DNA of 64,000 nucleotides from Ignelater luminosus (Eukaryota > Arthropoda > Insecta > Coleoptera > Elateridae). Shown piece by piece: positions 11,225 to 22,459 of the stretch. Location: positions 7,941 through 71,940 of the forward strand of contig VTPC01004445.1 in NCBI GenBank assembly GCA_011009095.1, read 5' to 3'. Within the stretch, counting starts at the first letter, position 1. Every line of letters starts with the position of its first letter. The notes below the pieces were generated by a model. That model saw only the letters and a program-made list of their open reading frames with translations. It was not told the DNA's origin and made no database searches. The translations under genes were made by a program, and so were the position numbers.

Positions 11225-11255
11225 ATTTGGTGGGACTGCTTTGGTCCCACCAAAT
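11225..11255. repeat. Perfect 12-bp hairpin
   Basis: ATTTGGTGGGAC at 11225-11236 is followed after a 7-base loop by its exact reverse complement at 11244-11255. Confidence 0.9.
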
Positions 11256-11264
11256 GCATTGGTC

Positions 11265-11317
11265 ACATTTTGCGAGGCGGCAAATCTCGTTTTTAGATTT
11301 ACCGCCTCGCAAAATGT
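11265..11317. repeat. 23-bp near-perfect hairpin
   Basis: The arms 11265-11287 and 11295-11317 are complementary over 23 positions with one mismatch, around a 7-base loop. The core of the arm is TTTTGCGAGGCGG. It lies ten bases after the 12-bp hairpin, and CATTGGTCAC at 11257-11266 is also the exact complement of GTGACCAATG at 11381-11390, so alternative pairings compete. Confidence 0.9.
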
Positions 11318-11399
11318 CCCGCATTCCTATCTTCTTATAACATTATTAAGTAGCGAATAAAGGCTCCAAGGGAATCCCCCGTGACCAATGGGACCCCTC

Positions 11400-12277
11400 C
11401 CTGTATCAGATCTAACTGCTATGGTAACTTTAATTTATATGTAATGCCATTCATTACTGGCAATTAAAAATTTTCTCATCATTTATCATTTTCAAATCAG
11501 AAAAAACAAACAAGGTGAGGTGTAAGAATGGAAATATATATTACTCTATAGGGAAAAGCTACAACCAACGTTGTCAGAGCTGGCTATAGATCTCCAAATC
11601 TGAAGATTTATAACATTTACCACGGTTTTTCTGATGACATGTTTTACAGTTGTGGCGACAGTATGATCACCCGACGATTATTCTCAAACTAGTTTTTTAA
11701 ATTTACAATAGAGATTGCGATGATCGTGTTTTTTTTCCTATTATACTATTGCTTGTGTCCAAGAATTGATAAACATAAAATCTCGACGATTGGTAACAAA
11801 ATGCACGAATCATAGTGTTCGTCGCTGTTCGTGGACGCAACCATTGAAAAATGGATGATAATTAGCACATACAGCGTGTTAATAAATTCACAATTATCAT
11901 CAACCAACAGATGGCGTTAAATTTTGTGACTTAATATGATTTAATAGTGAACAATCCTTGCCTACAAGAGCAAGGAGTAATTAGCAGCGCTGTCGGTGAA
12001 GGGTTTCTTGATAATCGGCAGCGAACATTAATTTCCGTATGGCAGAAGGCAACGTTTTTAAAAGCGCTTTCTTTGATGCTGACAGCGCGAAAGCCTGATT
12101 ACTGTTTCTAAATACAAGCAACATTTTAAGCAGTGTTGTCAAAGTTAACGATAGATCTTCAGATCTTATGGCTTTATAATTTCTTGACTATTTCTGATGG
12201 CGATTCACGGTTGTTGATCTACACAATTACATTAGTTTTATAATTTCCAATAAATGTCGCCCACTCTGTGGCGGGTA
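11400..12277. other. Gene-free repeat-derived DNA
   Basis: No supportable gene. The part at about 11950-12110 contains an AAAGCGCTTTC block related to the element at 10543-11122. The 8-bp target duplication GGCGGGTA (12270-12277) closes it. Confidence 0.4.
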
Positions 12278-12782
12278 CAAAGCCAGTTGATGTGAGATAA
12301 AGTACCAACACCAAACAAAAGACGACTGCAAATTGAGCTCAATAACGATTTTCTCTCCGCGGGAGACGCTGTTGTTCCAAGTTAAATTTGATAAGTTTAA
12401 ACGTCAGTATGTAAGTTTGAGGTTATTAAAATTTAAGTTTAGAAGAAAAGTAATAGCCTTGTTAGTTGTTAGTTGCCAGAAACTTGACTTATATTTCTAA
12501 TCTGATCATACAAATTAGATGACAAAGGATTTGGGTTAACCCGGTTTATTAAAAAAAAGTAATAAAGATGACGCCGACGAAATAGGAAATATACTTGCTC
12601 ACAGAAACTTTGCAAAAAATAAATATGCACCAAGGCATTAACAACTACTTTTTTCTAAAATTTAAATTGTAACAACCTTAAACTTTCAAACTGACATGTA
12701 AATTTGTCAAAATGTTATTGAGTTCAATTTGCGATAATCTTCTGTTTGGTGTCAGTACTTTATTTCACATCAACTGGCTTTG
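12278..12782. mobile_element. hAT-like MITE with long terminal inverted repeats and exact 8-bp duplication
   Basis: 505 bp. The ends start CAAAGCCAGTTGATGTGA on both strands, and the inverted match extends to roughly 70 bp (through CACCAAAC and CAAATTGA). An exact 8-bp direct duplication, GGCGGGTA, lies at 12270-12277 and 12783-12790. The duplication length suits hAT; the CAAAG terminus is less typical than CAGGG or CAGAG. No coding capacity. Confidence 0.85.
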
Positions 12783-12871
12783 GGCGGGTAGACGGGTTAA
12801 ACATAGAGTGACTAGACAAGTATCTTTTCAAATCAAACTTATGGTCGATTCGTCTTGATGTTAGTCACGGA

Positions 12872-13121
12872 CAGAGATGTACAAAATACTTTCTAAAAAG
12901 TATTTAAATACAAAATCCAAATATTTTGAAATTTTCCTATTTCAAATACAAAATACTAAATAGATTTTTGATTTGGTATTTAAATACAAAATACAAAATA
13001 CGTATTTTGAAAATACTTTTCTTAAAATACTTTTAGTAAAATACAATGGCGCAGAAGGAAAACTTTAATTAAATTAAGTATAATTATAATAACTACTAGT
13101 CACTACTATGTCACATCACTA
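12872..13121. mobile_element. hAT-like MITE upstream of TIPIN
   Basis: 250 bp, starting CAGAGATGTAC, with right end (reverse complement) TAGTGATGTGAC. An exact 8-bp duplication, GTCACGGA, is present at 12864-12871 and 13122-13129. The interior is made of repeats of GTATTT / AAATAC. It ends about 365 bases before the TIPIN start codon. Confidence 0.8.
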
Positions 13122-13485
13122 GTCACGGAGTTATATGATTTCCAAATTTGCATGCAAACATATTAACTGTGAAAATATAAAAAAATTTTATAATTAGCCG
13201 GCATTGTTATAATACCAAAATGTTATTGTTTCTAGAAACTTCCCGTTACCGTAAAATGATCGGGCTCTTCCTTCAGAGACGAGCTAGTCAAATTGTTATT
13301 CTTCCGTTAATAAGTGTACGTGTGTAGAGACACCTCTAACGTTTCTAACCTTAAAATATTTAAAAGCGTATTTACTCTAAAAAGGCGGCAAACTAAACAA
13401 AACTAATAAAACTCGGTAAAAGTAAAACTACTGCGAACAAATATTTTTCTGGTATCAGCAATTTAAAAGTGTTTAAAGAAGAAAA

Positions 13486-14934
13486 ATGTCTTCAGATGAA
13501 GAATATCGTTTATCTGAAGACGAGGATGATGTAGAATTAGTAGTAGAACGTGAAAATGAAGTAGAACCTACTGAACAAAATGTAGTATTTGAAGGTGAAA
13601 ATAACGAGAATGAGCAACCAAATCTAGATCAGGATGAAAAAAAAGAAGATAATAAAAAAGAGACTAAAGTGAAACGAACTCGTAATCCACAGCCTAAATT
13701 AGATGTAGAACGGTTAAGAGGTCCGCGAGGAATTCGCATGCTTGATAAAGTCTTCGAGGATGTTCAATTTAAAGGCCGTGGCCATGAAGAAGAAGATTTG
13801 ACTGTTCTTTTGAAGAATTATGAGTATTGGTGCCATCGAATGTTTCCGAAATTCCCATTCGATGATTGTTTGGAAAAGATGGAAAAATTAGGAAATAAAA
13901 GATATTTACAAGTATGTAATTGAACTTTGCTTATAAATTTGTTATTAAATTAATTTCTATTTTGTACTTAGAGCTTCCTGAAAAGAATAAGACTGAATAT
14001 GGAGGATGACGAAATTGTACAAGAACACTTAAATGATGAGATAGTCAATAGAGATGATTCAGATGCAGAAAATAATGTTTTTGATAATTTATTACCTCCT
14101 CATACCTCACAGCCTAATGACTCAGATTCTCTTTCACTCACAGAAGAACAGTTGCAACGTATTGCAATTAATAGAGAAAAAGCACAGAGATTGCGAAAAC
14201 AAATGTTAATTAAAAATAGAATTACTGATGAAAGTGTGATGATAACTCCTTCTATAAATCATAGTAGTGAAGACAATGAATATAATATGCGTTTATCACA
14301 AGTTTTGAATAATTGTGATGGATCTAATAACATTAATATTACTAATAATTCATCTCAGTTTATAATTGAAGCAGAAATTCACGCAACTGATAATGGTCCA
14401 TTAGATAAACGTGACAACAGTGGTAGATCTATGAATATACATTTGAATACTGTTCAAGTTAACGAGCCCATCATAAATTTATCCCAAATCTCAGATATTT
14501 GTGATATTGAAGAAAGTATTCGTTCTACTCATAATCCTTCTGGACTAGTTCAGACTAAAAATAATACACACCAAGATGAGATTACAATAATGAATAATGA
14601 AGTACATGAAGTTGTCAATATGAATGATATTGAAACAGTTGCAGTTGATGAGCAACACGAAAATGAAAAATTAACAAATGAATGTAATAGGAGTAGAATA
14701 AATGCAAGTACTGTTTTGGACAAGACAATAAGTCAACAGAAAGAAACATTACAACAAAGTGATAATAAAGAATTAAGTGAGGACATACTAACTGAGTTTA
14801 GGAATGAAGAATTTGACGATATTCAAACAAATGTTAATCAAAAGGATTTGTTGAAAAAATCTGACACTAGTCAGTATCAGAAAGATAACACAAGCAAGGA
14901 TGAAGATAGTTTAGCTATGGAAATTGATATGTAA
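13486..14934 (+). CDS. TIPIN: TIPIN, Timeless-interacting replication-fork protection protein (2 exons)
   Basis: Partner of Timeless in the fork protection complex, needed for the S-phase checkpoint and sister cohesion; nuclear. Exons 13486-13911 and 13972-14934 join in phase 0 to 462 residues. After an acidic N-terminal region comes the Swi3/TIPIN domain at about residues 65-150 (RGPRGIRMLDKVFEDVQFKG, YWCHRMFPKFPFDD, then, across the splice, RYLQ-SFLKRIRLNM). The rest is long, polar and low in complexity, rich in Asn, Asp, Glu and Ser, as in other insect members; an acidic stretch DEDSLAMEIDM closes it. A polyadenylation signal-like AATAAA lies near 14988. The 60-base intron is GT-AG. Confidence 0.93.
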
Positions 14935-16829
14935 ATCTTTTTTAATATATTAAATAAGACCAAAACAATTTTATAATATTTATAATGTAATAAATCTTTA
15001 ATACTTGTAGATATTAGTTTTTACACCAATGTCTCAGTGTCCTAGAAGGCAACTTCAGTACAACTAATTGTTTTAGTTTGTATAATTGCCATTTTAATGA
15101 ACTAATTTTGATATTTGACTACTTTTGTAGACCTTATTTATATTTTTATTTGTTCCTTGACTTAATTTTGTCATATCAAAATGAGAGATATCCTATGGTA
15201 TACATTACATTATGTATCAAACATGCATGTAGCATAATCAGGAAGACTGGAGTCATAAGATTAATGAATGCCTATCAGAGGGTTTTATCAATGTTCAAGA
15301 AACCTATTCTATTGAGTAGATAGATGGATATTTTTTCATCTACTGATCGAGATCTGTAAATAATAATAGTGTGTGAAAGTTATCTTTAGTAACAATTAGC
15401 AGCAATTATCTGTGATCTCTAGTTTTGAATGTGATTTTGAACATGTTTTGAAGGTGTATATGTTTTGGTACTGGTTGCCGTTTTTGCACCTCCTTAATGT
15501 AGGATACTATTATTCATCCACCTTGTTTATTGATTCTGTTCTGTGTTTTGATTTTCATTCACTAATATTATAGGTTACCCCACTCAAAATATGCACAATG
15601 AAAAATAAACCTTTTGATTTTAGGCTTAGAAATAGATTATTTTTACTGTAAAGGTACTTATTTTAAGTAAAGGTCAATAGGACTATCTAGCAAAGAAAAC
15701 AAGTTCAGAGTTGAATTACACAAATAATGTACTACATATTCTCAGTGAAAATCAATGCTTTGTAGGAACAAAATTCAACAACGATACTACATTAAAATAT
15801 TAATTGCAATATGAAGATGATTTGCTATGAACAAGATTAAAAATCACTTTTTTTGTATGTAAATACACAGAGAATTTAAAAAATTGCTAGAATTTACCAT
15901 AAAATGGAGAAAATATGTTTGCCATGAAATTAGAAAGATATGAGCAAATATGTGCCCTGCTTTATAATATTCAAAATATGCAAAAACCAGGTAAAATATG
16001 TATTTTACATAAAATACAAGCTTTAGTGATAGCGTATGGGAATTACACCAATCTCACTAAGAAAGGTTCCATCTATAGTATGCTAAATTTTTCAGTTTTT
16101 GAGCAAATTGTCTACCTGACGCCACTGTCAAAATTGTACAGTAATGCTAAACCTATTAAATTAATAATCATTCTAATTTTAAACTTTCTTTATATGTGGT
16201 GAAGTAGAGTTTTGCATTTAAAATCTCCAAACATTTACACTAAGGTTCATGCTTTGATCATGATGCTAATATATGAAGTATGGTATAGGCTGTTCACAAT
16301 TACTTTGCAGTAAAGTATTTTTGTTTCAGATGGCCACATACCCACATACGTACAGAGTTGCCTATGTTTAAGCAGAAAGGCCCAGGTACGCAAAACTGTA
16401 AAAACTTATACTAAAAAATAAAAATTATATAAATATAAAGCAGCATCAATTCTTGTGAAAACTGTCATCGAACATTCATGACAGTAGCATAACCTAGAAT
16501 AACTTAAAATTTGACATGAAGGTTATGTTCGACATTGGGCCCATTCAGGAACTATTAACAACTGAAATTTTAACTAATAAGCAGGTTCCAAGACTGAATA
16601 ACCTGACATGTTACTGAAAAAGAAACTGCCGAAGACTTTATTCAATGTCTTGATTGTAGGTCGAGTTGTCAGTGCTGTCAAAGATAGCAGTAGTGTGCCT
16701 TGATATTGTTTTATTAAATGTCATTTTTCTATGATACAATCAAATAAAACCAGATTCGAAAAGGCCATTCATTGACCTTTAGGTTGTTATACCAGATGTA
16801 GAATTGAATAACAGATTTCAATAATAAAT
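14935..16829. other. Intergenic, nothing recognised
   Basis: About 1.9 kb of AT-rich DNA after TIPIN. Several reading frames of 80-95 codons are open here but are rich in Ile, Leu, Tyr and Lys as expected from AT-rich chance frames. No repeat ends or RNA genes were seen. Confidence 0.4.
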
Positions 16830-17205
16830 TTTTATCTACGACTCTTCAATAATATAGTTGTTACACGCGTAACCATAGGGATATAATCATACCCATAAAA
16901 CACTAGTGTATTATGGATTTTATTCACTGGCGGTGTTTTGTTGGTTGCCTACTTATTAGATATAAAAAAAATAGAAATTGTTATAATCTCAAACTATTTA
17001 TTGTTAGAAAAAAAATTTGGACATCGTCTTCAGAGAATCCTTGTATTCCAGGTCTAAAACTCTATTTGTGATAATTGTTTACTTTCATTAACTTCTACAT
17101 ATTCAAGAGTTTGGACATATTCCTCAGAAGTGTTAGAATCGTGTGTAAACTTCATCCTCTTGAATAATAGCCTACATTATGTGCTCGTTGAATAATATAC
17201 TATTA
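16830..17205 (+). repeat. Repeat family, copy a (about 375 bp)
   Basis: Begins TTTATCTACGACTCTTCAAT and ends GTGCTCGTTGAATAATATAC. The same sequence returns at 21946-22459 (inverted) and 22460-22750 (direct). Shared landmarks are CGCGTAACCATA, CATAAAACACTAGT, CACTGGCGGTGTTTT and GGACATCGTCTTCAGAG. No intact open frame. The class is unknown. Confidence 0.75.
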
Positions 17206-17337
17206 ATGTCCAATAATCAGAAAATATGAAAAATGTATTTGAAACATTTTTTCGATTCATTATAGATGGCGCTGTAATCGACGAAATTTAATTTTTCCGA
17301 TTTCTTCAATTGAGAATCAATACGATTCTGCAATACA

Positions 17338-18117
17338 TCTATCTATCTATCTATCTATCTATATAAATAAAAATGAATCGCAAAAATGTATGAACGCGTA
17401 TCACTTCACAACGACTGAACCAAATTGGATAATTCTTTTTTTGTTGTATTTGTTATTTTCAGGAGAAGGTTTGTATAAAAGAAAATTTCCAAAAAAATGT
17501 ACGGAAAGACGTAAAAAAACATGTTTTCTCTTATACGTCATTTCGAGTGGTTCCCGAAGTATACAATAGATGGCGCCGCCGGCAGGATGGCGAAAGTGTC
17601 GAAGTGTATGTAAGGAAGTTTTCCCTAACTTTGAGGTAATTTGAAAAATGTAATGGTCAAAAACTCCTTTTGAATAATACAAAAATCATACTACGTGTTT
17701 ATTTATTGTGATCTTTAGTCACAAAACAAGTCGTACATTACATATTTTTCCGAATACATTCTTCTAAAGTACCAAATCAAAGAAGAATTTGAATAAAACA
17801 TAAAATGTGTAGGTAATTCAAATTATGAAACTCGCAACACTTCAACATTCGGATACACTTTAATTAGCTCATGTCTCTTTCTTTTTTTTTTGTTATGGCG
17901 TAATACTCATTCGAGAGTCGGCAAACCATCGGCGCTCTTTTTGTACTGTCCAAATGGAAAAACTAAAAATGTGGTTTATTACAAAGCTTTACAATAAAGT
18001 ATATAAATTCTTAAGATTTTTCTTTTATTTTAATCGTAATTTAATTTCGAAATGGAAAATTGTCTTATTTTTTTCATTAGGTACTCCACCCGTGCGAAGC
18101 CGGGGCGGGCAGCTAGT
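17338..18117 (+). mobile_element. Non-autonomous Helitron-like element
   Basis: The 3' end CGTGCGAAGCCGGGGCGGGC followed by AGCTAGT matches the insect Helitron pattern of a GC-rich terminal hairpin and a CTAG terminus with T next to it. The 5' end starts TC within a (TCTA)n run and continues ATAAATAAAAATGAATCGC, also typical. About 780 bp, with no RepHel coding. The minus-strand frame at 17401-17682 is a chance frame in the element. Confidence 0.65.
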
Positions 18118-18751
18118 TTATAATAAAACTACCACTTTTTTGTTAGTTCTTGATTTATGTGCATTAACGTAATTGTCGTTACTAAATTTGCGAAATCTGT
18201 ATGTCTGTCTGTCCGCACTTTTTATAAATTTTGAAATTTTGACTTCAGATTTGGATTCTACATCAAAAACTAAAGACGACGTGGTATCTTCGTTTTTTGA
18301 TAACTCTTCGGGAACATGGTCAAAATGTTTTGTCTCTGCACATTTACATTTGCAGCTCCAAGAGTTTATCACGCCTACTCTTTTTGCGCGTTTTATGAAA
18401 AGTGCTTGCGCAGTACATGTCAAAATCGCAAGCTCTGGGAGTTGCTTGGAAAGAGAGAGCAATAGAATCTACAAATCTGTCGAAGTGAAACATCTAACTT
18501 ATTTAATCTGTGCTACCAAGTATTCCCACCTATTCAACTTTTTAATTTCATTTTATAAAATGCAGCGTTGCCAAGTTTAAAAACTTTTAACCGCCGATAT
18601 CTTGGAAAATACGCAGTTAACAGCAAATAGGTATAGGGATTCTGTTTATTTTTAGACACAGACTAACATACTGCCAACCTATCCAACATTTAGTATATAA
18701 ATCTGTGTAAATAGTAAAACAATTATAACCTAAATGTATACTTGTCAAGTG
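18118..18751. other. Gene-free DNA, probably old transposon sequence
   Basis: A 135-codon plus frame (18173-18580) overlaps a minus frame of similar length. Neither shows a recognisable domain. The phrase ATGTCTGTCTGTCCGCAC is common next to insect transposons. I treat it as non-coding. Confidence 0.35.
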
Positions 18752-19744
18752 GTTGACAGCAGTGATGTGCGTGTCAACAATATGAATTGTTGACATGACC
18801 TTATTGATGTCAACTATGTCAACAATTTAGATATTATGAATGCACATGCGCAAAGCTGTTAAACTTGATTTTTCCCCTATTATTTAAATTTTAAATCGTT
18901 TATTACAATAATTATGAGGCACGGGAAATTGTGAGATGCTTAAGTACGTTCAAGTCTATAATGTATGTATAAAATAATTTTGATTAGAAAAAAAATAAAT
19001 GCTACGATGTTGTTTATCATGTTAGCATTTGTGTTTTCAATTAATAAAATCTTTTGCATTAAGATACCTATGTACTACTAACTGTCTGCTAGAATTGCCC
19101 CCACGTATCCGAACTAAAACTCTTAGTATGGGCCTATGGAACTATGAGTAAACATACCTGTAATTTTACTGATTCCATGGCAGAGCTGGGTAAGTACATC
19201 ACAAATGTACTTGAAAAACCATAAATAAATCCTTTTTTTGTACTTGTACTTGTACTTAAGTACATTCTATCGGTAATGTACTTTGTACTTGTACTTATAA
19301 ATCCAGTTTGATTAGTACTTGTACTTGGTACTTAAATACATCTGACGCAGTATATTCAAGTACAAGTACAAGTACAGGCACTTTTCCAAGTACAAATACT
19401 TTTCCAAATACAGGTACTTTCTCAATCTATATAAGTACTACTTCTTGCATAAAATGTAAATTTTTCTATTACACTCTTCTCAGATATATCACAAGTTGCA
19501 TTTATTCTATTCTTTTATTCTGTTTGATACAGCTTTTGGTGTGTGTGAAGACTGCAATCTGATGATGCTACTACTAGAGATTGTCGATGTTTTATCCTTA
19601 GGTTTAGGAAAATTCCTTATGTAAGTATATGCTGATGAACCTAGTTCCGTTTCTTTTGTTTTTTAAATTAAATTTTTTATTATAATTTTTATACTGCTTA
19701 CGTAACAAAGAGAAAATAAATTTTAAAAAGTACTTGGAAAAGTA

Positions 19745-21049
19745 TAGGGTTTTCCAATAAGAGGTGTTATTTTGATATTCAAAGAAAAGTGCCATTTTTT
19801 AATATAAATTATCGGATGTTTATTTCATTATAAAGAGGAAGGTATGCCGTTAATAGTGGAAAATAACATCAGGCAAATGACCACCACGACCACGCTTACA
19901 GGACAATATCCTTTTCATGAAATTTTCCATAACCAAATCGCAAAGTGGCTGCCCTATGTCCTCGATAGCCTCACGAATTCCATCTTTGAGGTCTTGAATC
20001 GACGCTGGGCTGTTGGCGTAGACCTTCTCTTTCACGTGGCGCCAAAGAAAGAAGTCGCAAGGTGTTAAATCAGAAGATCTCGGTGGCCAATTGTGATCAC
20101 CTCTTCGAGAGATAACACGGTCCGGAAACTTTTTCCGTAAAAGATCAATGGTTTCGTTGCTTGTGTGGCACGTAGCGCCGTCTTGTTGAAAGTAAACGTT
20201 GTCCAGATCAATACCATCCAATTCCGGCCATAAAAAATCGTTAATCATCTCTCGATAGCGCAATCCAGTCACCGTAACTGTTGCTCCAGCCTCATTTTCG
20301 AAAAAGTAAGGTCCAATGACTCCGCCGGACCATAAACCGCACCAAACAGTCACACGTTGAGGATAGAGAGACTTTTCAACAATAACTCTTGGATTTTCTG
20401 AGCCCCAGATCCGACAATTTTGCTTGTTGACGAAGCCACCGAGGTGGAAATGGGCCTCATCACTCAAGATGATTTTTCGATGGAATTCTGGATCATTTTC
20501 ATGCATTTCAACGACCCAATCAGCAAAGACACGACGTTGTTGATGATCGGCCGGCTTGAGTTCTTGTGTTAACTGGACTTTATAAGCCTTAAGACCCAAA
20601 TCTTTATGCAAAATACGGTGTAATGACGTTTGTGGAATGGCTAATTCCAAAGAACGACGAGGAATGGACAAACCTGGGTTTTCTTTAACACTTTCGGCTA
20701 CAACAGCAATATTCTCGGCTGTTCTTGAGCGACGTGCACGGGTTTTATTCTTCACATCACTAACTTGTCCCAAGAGCTCGAATTTTTTCACCAATTTCTG
20801 TATTGCGGTCCGACAAGGTGCTTCACGGTGACCCAAAAATGTTCGAGTTTTACGAACCGTCTCTGCCAAATTTTCACCATTTTTATAGTGGATTTTAATA
20901 ATTTCAATGCGTTGTTGAAGCGTGTATCGTTCCATATTTATTAATGGCGCAGTTTCTACTTGTCAAATGTCAAAAAATGGTAGCTTCAAAAGTGACATCT
21001 ACCGAAATAGCGGGCTATTCAAAATAACACCTCTTATTGGAAAACCCTT
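19745..21049 (-). mobile_element. Complete mariner-type transposon, level 3 of the nest
   Basis: 1305 bp with terminal inverted repeats of about 29 bp containing GGGTTTTCCAATAAGAGGTG, flanked by TA at 19743-19744 and 21050-21051, the Tc1/mariner target duplication. It encodes one intact transposase on the minus strand and is inserted in the GTACTT-repeat part of the level-2 element. Confidence 0.93.
19850..20935 (-). CDS. Intact Tc1/mariner-superfamily transposase
   Basis: Cut-and-paste transposase of 361 residues without stop or frameshift. The N-terminus (MERYTLQQRIEIIKIHYKNG) and the following basic segment form the paired helix-turn-helix DNA-binding region. The catalytic triad is visible: Asp in ILSDEAHFHLGG, Asp in YFQQDGATCHTS, and Asp in PPRSSDLTPCDFFLW, with 36 residues between the second and third Asp (Mos1-type mariner has 34). 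The WPPRSSDLTPCDFFLW box is typical of mariner-like enzymes. The gene is intronless and fills the element between its inverted repeats. An intact frame in an element with matching ends suggests recent insertion and possible activity; activity itself is inference. Confidence 0.95.
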   Translation of the reverse strand: MERYTLQQRIEIIKIHYKNGENLAETVRKTRTFLGHREAPCRTAIQKLVKKFELLGQVSDVKNKTRARRSRTAENIAVVAESVKENPGLSIPRRSLELAIPQTSLHRILHKDLGLKAYKVQLTQELKPADHQQRRVFADWVVEMHENDPEFHRKIILSDEAHFHLGGFVNKQNCRIWGSENPRVIVEKSLYPQRVTVWCGLWSGGVIGPYFFENEAGATVTVTGLRYREMINDFLWPELDGIDLDNVYFQQDGATCHTSNETIDLLRKKFPDRVISRRGDHNWPPRSSDLTPCDFFLWRHVKEKVYANSPASIQDLKDGIREAIEDIGQPLCDLVMENFMKRILSCKRGRGGHLPDVIFHY

Positions 21050-21736
21050 TACTTATAAGTTAGGAAATAAGTACATTTTATTTGTACTTAAGTACTTTTG
21101 TATTTAAATACTTTTCTTTTTTAAAGTACTTAGTACTTAAGTACATTTGTGATGTACTTACCCAGCTCTGTTCCATGGAAATAAGAATAAATAAATAGGA
21201 TTTAGTTTTTTAATGCCATTTTATTTAAATAATATTTTGGTTTTTCTTTTCCATCTTCAGTTACCGTCACCACAGTTTATACCTTACCCGTCACAGTCTT
21301 TTTTTTTAAGTGAAAACCCAATTCATCAAAATTCTTATTCTTGGGCCTTTCAGCTATTTTGATTCTTGAATTGTCTTGAACATCTTATTAGACATTTTAG
21401 CATATTTTAGCACCTGTGTTTACAGGTTAGGTTTAACGAAAAATGTGCAGAATCCTACTTTCATTTGCAAAGTTGACACATTGTCGACATTGTTGACATT
21501 TTTGACGTGAAAAATCAATTGTTGACACGAAAATGTCAACAATCATTGTTGACGTGTCAACGCACATTACTGGTTGACAGTCAAACAATATTTAAACTGA
21601 ATTTGATATGATTTTTTTGTTAATTTATATTTGAATTATTATGTAAGAATAAAAAAAAAGATTTTAATTTAAATTTGTGACTTCGTTCACTTGATAGTTC
21701 TACATTTAGGTTATAAATAATGTAGGACAGAGAACA

Positions 21737-21931
21737 TGCACGTCATGTACCCTGGGGTACAGTCTGTCTCTTTCTCATTAATTACAAACCACGTTGTTTA
21801 TCTTTTATTAATCTTTAGATTATTTTTTATTTATTGATACAATACTTTAGTTAACAAAGGACGAATAATATGGTTGGTAATTGATAAGTAAGAGACAGAC
21901 TGATAGACTCCCGAAGGTGCCTGTCGTCAAC
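21737..21931. mobile_element. MITE with about 55-bp imperfect inverted repeats
   Basis: The left arm (CAGTCTGTCTCTTTCTCATT, then AATTACAAACC) pairs with the right arm (GGTTGGTAATTGATAAGTAAG, then AGACAGACTG). Further out, the pairing is looser. A partial relative lies at 598-731. Superfamily not determined. Confidence 0.6.
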
Positions 21932-21945
21932 TCTTAAGTGCCAGT

Positions 21946-22459
21946 AATAGTATATTATTCATCGAGCACATAATGCTCACTATGTGCGAGTCGAATACGG
22001 CGTTTTATCTACGATTCTAACACTTCTGAGGAAGATCTGAAGGTGGACTCCCCTGAGGGAGGCGATGTCTAAATTCTTGAATATGTAGAAGTCAATGAAA
22101 GTAAACAATCTTCACAAAGAGAGTTTTAGATCTGGAATATACGGATCCTCTGAAGACGATGTCCAAACTCTTAACGAAAGTAAGCATTCACCTGTCATAA
22201 ATAGGCAACCAACATTACAGGATCTGAAGCAATTTTGTGCATCGGTAACTGAGCTGGCAAAAATTATAGTTGTGCTGCGTAATTTAGTGTTTTTCAATGG
22301 AAAGCGATGAATAATATATAAATAGTTTGAGATTATAACAATTTCTATTTTCTTTATATCTATAAATAGGCAACCAACAAAACACACTAGTGTTTTATGA
22401 GTATGATTATATCCCTATGGTTAGGTGTATAACTATATTATTGAAAAGTCGTAGATAAA
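21946..22459 (-). repeat. Repeat family, copy b (inverted)
   Basis: Reverse-orientation copy of the family at 16830-17205, longer because of internal sequence (about 22030-22130 and 22200-22320) not kept in the others. A frame through 22095-22310 is open for 71 codons (acidic, Ser-rich) and may be a decayed transposase N-terminus, but no domain is recognisable. Confidence 0.7.

Larger units (their letters stand above)
19181..21170. mobile_element. Middle hAT-like element, level 2 of the nest
   Basis: The terminal inverted repeats begin CAGAGCTGGGTAAGTACATC on both strands and are identical for about 32 bp. An exact 8-bp duplication, TTCCATGG, stands at 19173-19180 and 21171-21178. The body is mostly degenerate GTACTT / AAGTAC repeats. 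Without the mariner insert it is about 683 bp. Non-autonomous. Confidence 0.9.
18760..21572. mobile_element. Outer hAT-like element, level 1 of a three-level nest
   Basis: The ends are CAGTGATGTGCG and (reverse complement of right) CAGTAATGTGCG, followed on both sides by repeats of TGTCAAC / GTTGACA. An exact 8-bp duplication, GTTGACAG, stands at 18752-18759 and 21573-21580. Without its insert the element would be about 815 bp. It is split by the element at 19181-21170. Confidence 0.85.

Noticed and set aside
11118-11360. 80-codon plus-strand frame
   Set aside because: It runs through the hairpin cluster and its open reading is forced by the palindromes.
17401-17682. 93-codon minus-strand frame
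   Set aside because: It lies within the Helitron-like element and has no domain; such frames recur in non-autonomous copies.
22095-22310. 71-codon frame in repeat copy b, perhaps a transposase N-terminus
   Set aside because: Acidic Ser-rich start is suggestive, but no diagnostic block follows and the sister copies do not keep the frame.
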